NCBI GenBank assembly: GCA_963840725.1
Contig: CAWIZY010000004.1
Span: 566,824 to 630,823 of the forward strand
DNA: 64,000 bases
Reading direction: 5' to 3'
DNA from: CAVWDU01 sp963840725
Lineage (GTDB): Bacteria > Pseudomonadota > Gammaproteobacteria > Pseudomonadales > Halieaceae
Shown: positions 61,646 through 64,000 of the stretch, piece by piece
Numbering within the stretch: position 1 is the stretch's first letter
Layout of the letters: each line of letters begins with the position of its first letter
Translations under genes and position numbers: made by a program
The notes under the pieces: generated by a model
The model's database searches: none
Seen by the model: the letters and a program-made list of their open reading frames with translations, nothing else
Told to the model about the DNA's origin: nothing

Positions 61646-64000
61646 GTGAAGAAACCCGCAGTCATCCTCAAGACCAAACTTTATTGCCCGCAAGAGACGG
61701 TTGGGTTCGTGATGCGTGAGCGCTTGCTGGACGCCCTGGGCGCCTCCCTCACGCGGCCTTTGACGCTGGTGTCCGCGCCGGCGGGCTACGGTAAGAGCGT
61801 TGTGGTATCTGACTGGACACGGTCGCTCCCGGAGCCGGCGGCCTGGTTGGTGCTGGACGCGGCTGAGAGTGAGCTCTCCCAGTTTCTGGCTTATCTGCAG
61901 GCGGCGCTGGACTCTGTGTATCCCGGTGCATTCGAATCGTTCCACAGCTTGTTGATCAGCTCGAATTTGCCCGCGATCGAGACGATTGCCAGCGCCTTGA
62001 TCAACGAAATTGTGGACATCGCCAGGCCGGTGACCCTGGTGCTGGATGATTACCACCAGATTGACCACGGGTCGGCGGTGCATGAGCTGGTTGCGGCGAT
62101 CCTCAGACACCCGCCAGACAATTTCCATCTGGTGCTGGTAACGCGCCGGGATCCACCATTGGCCCTGGCCAAGCTCAAGGCAAATAACCAGCTGACGGAG
62201 CTGCGGCTTGCGGACTTGCGGTTTTCGCAGACGGAGGCAACGCAGCTGCTGGCCGCAGCCCTGGGCGAGGTGCCGGAAAGTTCAAAGGTCAGGGATTTGC
62301 AAGCAGCGGTAGAGGGCTGGGCCGCTGGGCTGCGCATGGTGGCACTGGCCGCGAGGCACCTGCAGAACCCTGATTTAACGCTGCAGGCAGCGCCCGCGGG
62401 TTTGCAACAGATTCAGGAGTACCTGCTTCAGGAAGTGGTTGAAGGCCTGCCCCCCGCGACCCAGTACATGCTGCTGTGTTCAGCGATTCCGGAGAAGTTT
62501 TGCGCTGGCCTGCTCGACAACATAGCCGAGCTGATGCCGGGTGATGGCGAGATGCATGGCTCGGATTTCATTCACCGCGCAGAGCAGAACAACATGTTTC
62601 TCATTGCGCTCGATGCCAGCGGTACCTGGTATCGTTACCATCATTTGTTTCGAGACCTGCTGCTGAAGCAGCTGCAGTCGCGCGTGTCGTCCCAAGAGCG
62701 AGCGTCGATCCAGTCGCTCATCGCCATGTCGCTGGAGGAGCTGGGCCTGCTCGAATACGCTATACGTATTTATATCGATGCCGAGCGGCCCGCTGACGCG
62801 GCCGAGGTCGTTGATCGGCACCGGGTGAGCGCCCTGGATGAAGACCAATGGCTACAAGTAAGCCGTTGGCTGCAGCTGTTCTCACCCAGCGAAATACGTA
62901 ACTGGCCGGGAACGCTCCTGGCCAGGGCCTGGGTAGGCCACTTCAATATTGACCTGGAGCTGATTGCCGACCTGATCCAGCAGTTGGACATGATAGAGAG
63001 CAAGCACGGACTGACTGACTCCCAGTCAGGTGAACTCGACTACTCGCGCGCGGTGTTGCTGTATTGGTCGGGTGATATTGCGGCGGCCAGCACAATGTTC
63101 GAAAGAGCAGACGAAGCGCCGCTGGGTCACGGAACCATTAAGGGCCAGTTGCAGATTTATCTGGCGATGTGCAGAACGATGCAAGGTGACAGCGAGCTCG
63201 CGCTTAAGGGCATTGCAGCTTTGAAAGCACTGGACGCCGGGAAGCGGGGCACACTGGCCTCGCGGCTGGCTGCGGCAGAGTTCTACACACAGTATTTTGG
63301 CATCGCTACCGTACCTGCTGCAAAAGCAGCTGCCCGCCTGGCCATGATCAGTTCCTCCGATTTTGACAGCAAGCATGCCCGCGCCTGGGCGAACTACATG
63401 CAAGGTCTGGTCCTGTTCGGCACCGGGCGATTCATTAAGGCCGGGTCGGCATTTGATCAAGCCAGTGAAGGAATCGGGTACATCGAATACCAGGCGCGCA
63501 TGGACATGCTAGCCGGAAAGATCCTGTGCTTTGCCTATCTGCAGGAATGGGAGAAGCTCGAGGCGGAGCTACTGCGGCTGGAGTCTCTTACGTTGGCGCC
63601 GCAAATGGACGAGGCCAGGGCCCATTTCCTGGCCAGCGTCAGGGCACGCTCTGCTCTCCTTCATGCAGATGTTGAAACCGCCATTGAGTTGGCCCAGGAG
63701 CTGCCTGAGTTGCCGGCGGTGGGCACTTTGATGTTCTGGCTGGAGGAGCCTGCCATCACGCGCATTCGAGTCGATCTGGCGAGGGGCGAACGCGCCTTTG
63801 CCAGCATGGCGTTGAAGGCGATTTCTGCGATTCGAGTGGGTACTGTTGCGCAGCATTTGTTATGCCAGGATATAGACCTGATGCTGTTGGAGGCCGTGGC
63901 GCGAGAACAACTGGCAGAGCCTGCCAAAGCACAGGCGCTTATTGAGGAGGCGTTAGCCCTGGCCGCGCCTGCCAACTGGTCCAGGCCCTTCCAGGAGCTG
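61646..64000 (+). CDS. MalT-like LuxR-family ATP-dependent regulator, C-terminus outside the window
   Basis: At least 785 residues of a STAND-type regulator. It starts VKKPAVILKTKLYCPQETVGFVMRERLLDAL, the MalT opening. The P-loop is LVSAPAGYGKS (about residues 41-51) and the Walker B region is VTLVLDDYHQIDHG (about 130-143). HLVLVTRRDPPLALAKLKANNQLTELRLADLRFSQTEA is the ARC sensor region, and QNNMFLIALDASGTWYRYHHLFRDLLLKQL follows. The remainder is TPR-like helices. The DNA-binding LuxR domain must lie beyond 64000. The start is a GTG at 61646, and the ATG at 61630 runs into a stop at once. It may control nearby catabolic genes or another regulon. Confidence 0.9.
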   Translation, partial: MKKPAVILKTKLYCPQETVGFVMRERLLDALGASLTRPLTLVSAPAGYGKSVVVSDWTRSLPEPAAWLVLDAAESELSQFLAYLQAALDSVYPGAFESFHSLLISSNLPAIETIASALINEIVDIARPVTLVLDDYHQIDHGSAVHELVAAILRHPPDNFHLVLVTRRDPPLALAKLKANNQLTELRLADLRFSQTEATQLLAAALGEVPESSKVRDLQAAVEGWAAGLRMVALAARHLQNPDLTLQAAPAGLQQIQEYLLQEVVEGLPPATQYMLLCSAIPEKFCAGLLDNIAELMPGDGEMHGSDFIHRAEQNNMFLIALDASGTWYRYHHLFRDLLLKQLQSRVSSQERASIQSLIAMSLEELGLLEYAIRIYIDAERPADAAEVVDRHRVSALDEDQWLQVSRWLQLFSPSEIRNWPGTLLARAWVGHFNIDLELIADLIQQLDMIESKHGLTDSQSGELDYSRAVLLYWSGDIAAASTMFERADEAPLGHGTIKGQLQIYLAMCRTMQGDSELALKGIAALKALDAGKRGTLASRLAAAEFYTQYFGIATVPAAKAAARLAMISSSDFDSKHARAWANYMQGLVLFGTGRFIKAGSAFDQASEGIGYIEYQARMDMLAGKILCFAYLQEWEKLEAELLRLESLTLAPQMDEARAHFLASVRARSALLHADVETAIELAQELPELPAVGTLMFWLEEPAITRIRVDLARGERAFASMALKAISAIRVGTVAQHLLCQDIDLMLLEAVAREQLAEPAKAQALIEEALALAAPANWSRPFQEL

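Noticed and set aside
1..64000. tRNA, rRNA, CRISPR arrays, origin of replication
   Set aside because: I saw no cloverleaf, rRNA-like or spaced-repeat sequence when reading both strands. A covariance-model search would be needed to exclude small RNAs.

Overview
The window looks like chromosome of an aerobic anoxygenic phototrophic gammaproteobacterium, most likely the OM60/NOR5 (Halieaceae) group. The basis is a light-harvesting 2 (puc) locus, three TonB-dependent receptors, four PQQ dehydrogenases, and many lipid/isoprenoid-type catabolic genes in a GC-rich background. No rRNA, tRNA or CRISPR array was seen. The genus is inference.

Layout. 1-7.9 kb: catabolic genes (SDR, acyl-CoA dehydrogenase, SnoaL-like proteins, TonB receptor, SDR, secreted RidA-like protein). 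8.1-9.7 kb: a REP-associated transposase with repeats. 9.8-18.8 kb (minus): one tightly coupled operon of SnoaL-like protein, acyl-CoA ligase, two MaoC-type hydratase subunits, Ltp2-like aldolase, DUF35 partner, Rieske oxygenase, a 65-residue protein, a GST-like protein and a cytochrome c-PQQ dehydrogenase. It resembles the CoA-dependent side-chain cleavage module of steroid catabolism. 19.1-22.1 kb: a TetR regulator and a second PQQ dehydrogenase. 22.1-25.5 kb (minus): the puc locus, in order pucB, pucA, hairpin, a 204-residue protein with repeated PLSSM-type motifs, pucC, and a divergent peptide deformylase. It sits behind a promoter with two CrtJ/PpsR-type sites 8 bp apart. 25.6-30.6 kb: a beta-helix remnant, an outer-membrane protein, an acetyltransferase, a lipoprotein and a CadC-like regulator. 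30.9-34.8 kb: a Tat-exported flavoprotein and a third PQQ dehydrogenase. A 148-bp MITE-like element follows. 35-44 kb (minus): a 2-oxo-acid/acetoin dehydrogenase operon (E1a, E1b, E2) with a cytochrome c-PQQ dehydrogenase inserted in it, an M24 peptidase-like protein and a TonB receptor. 44-51 kb: cupin dioxygenase, TonB receptor, soxR with a divergent VOC gene, DUF4382 lipoprotein, and an ADP-ribosyltransferase-like protein. 51-60.3 kb: DsbA-like protein, a DP-rich repeat protein, TAXI-type receptor, YHS protein, SnoaL-like protein, P450 and Baeyer-Villiger monooxygenase. 60.4-61.5 kb: decayed genes. 61.6 kb to the edge: a MalT-like LuxR regulator.

How it fits together. At least seven copies of a 19-bp inverted repeat (CTTGYT-N7-ARCAAG with a conserved TGCRTC core) lie in front of the SDR, acyl-CoA dehydrogenase, SnoaL, PQQ dehydrogenase, cupin, P450 and BVMO genes. 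In several cases they lie over the -35/-10 region. This points to one regulon, probably under a TetR-type repressor, that ties scattered oxidation and beta-oxidation genes into one pathway for an alicyclic, terpenoid or steroid-like substrate. The substrate is not proven.

Six single-base indels break three long genes (two PQQ dehydrogenases and the acyl-CoA ligase) and pucC. Most fall in short homopolymers and the flanking reading frames are intact, so sequencing error is at least as likely as true gene decay.
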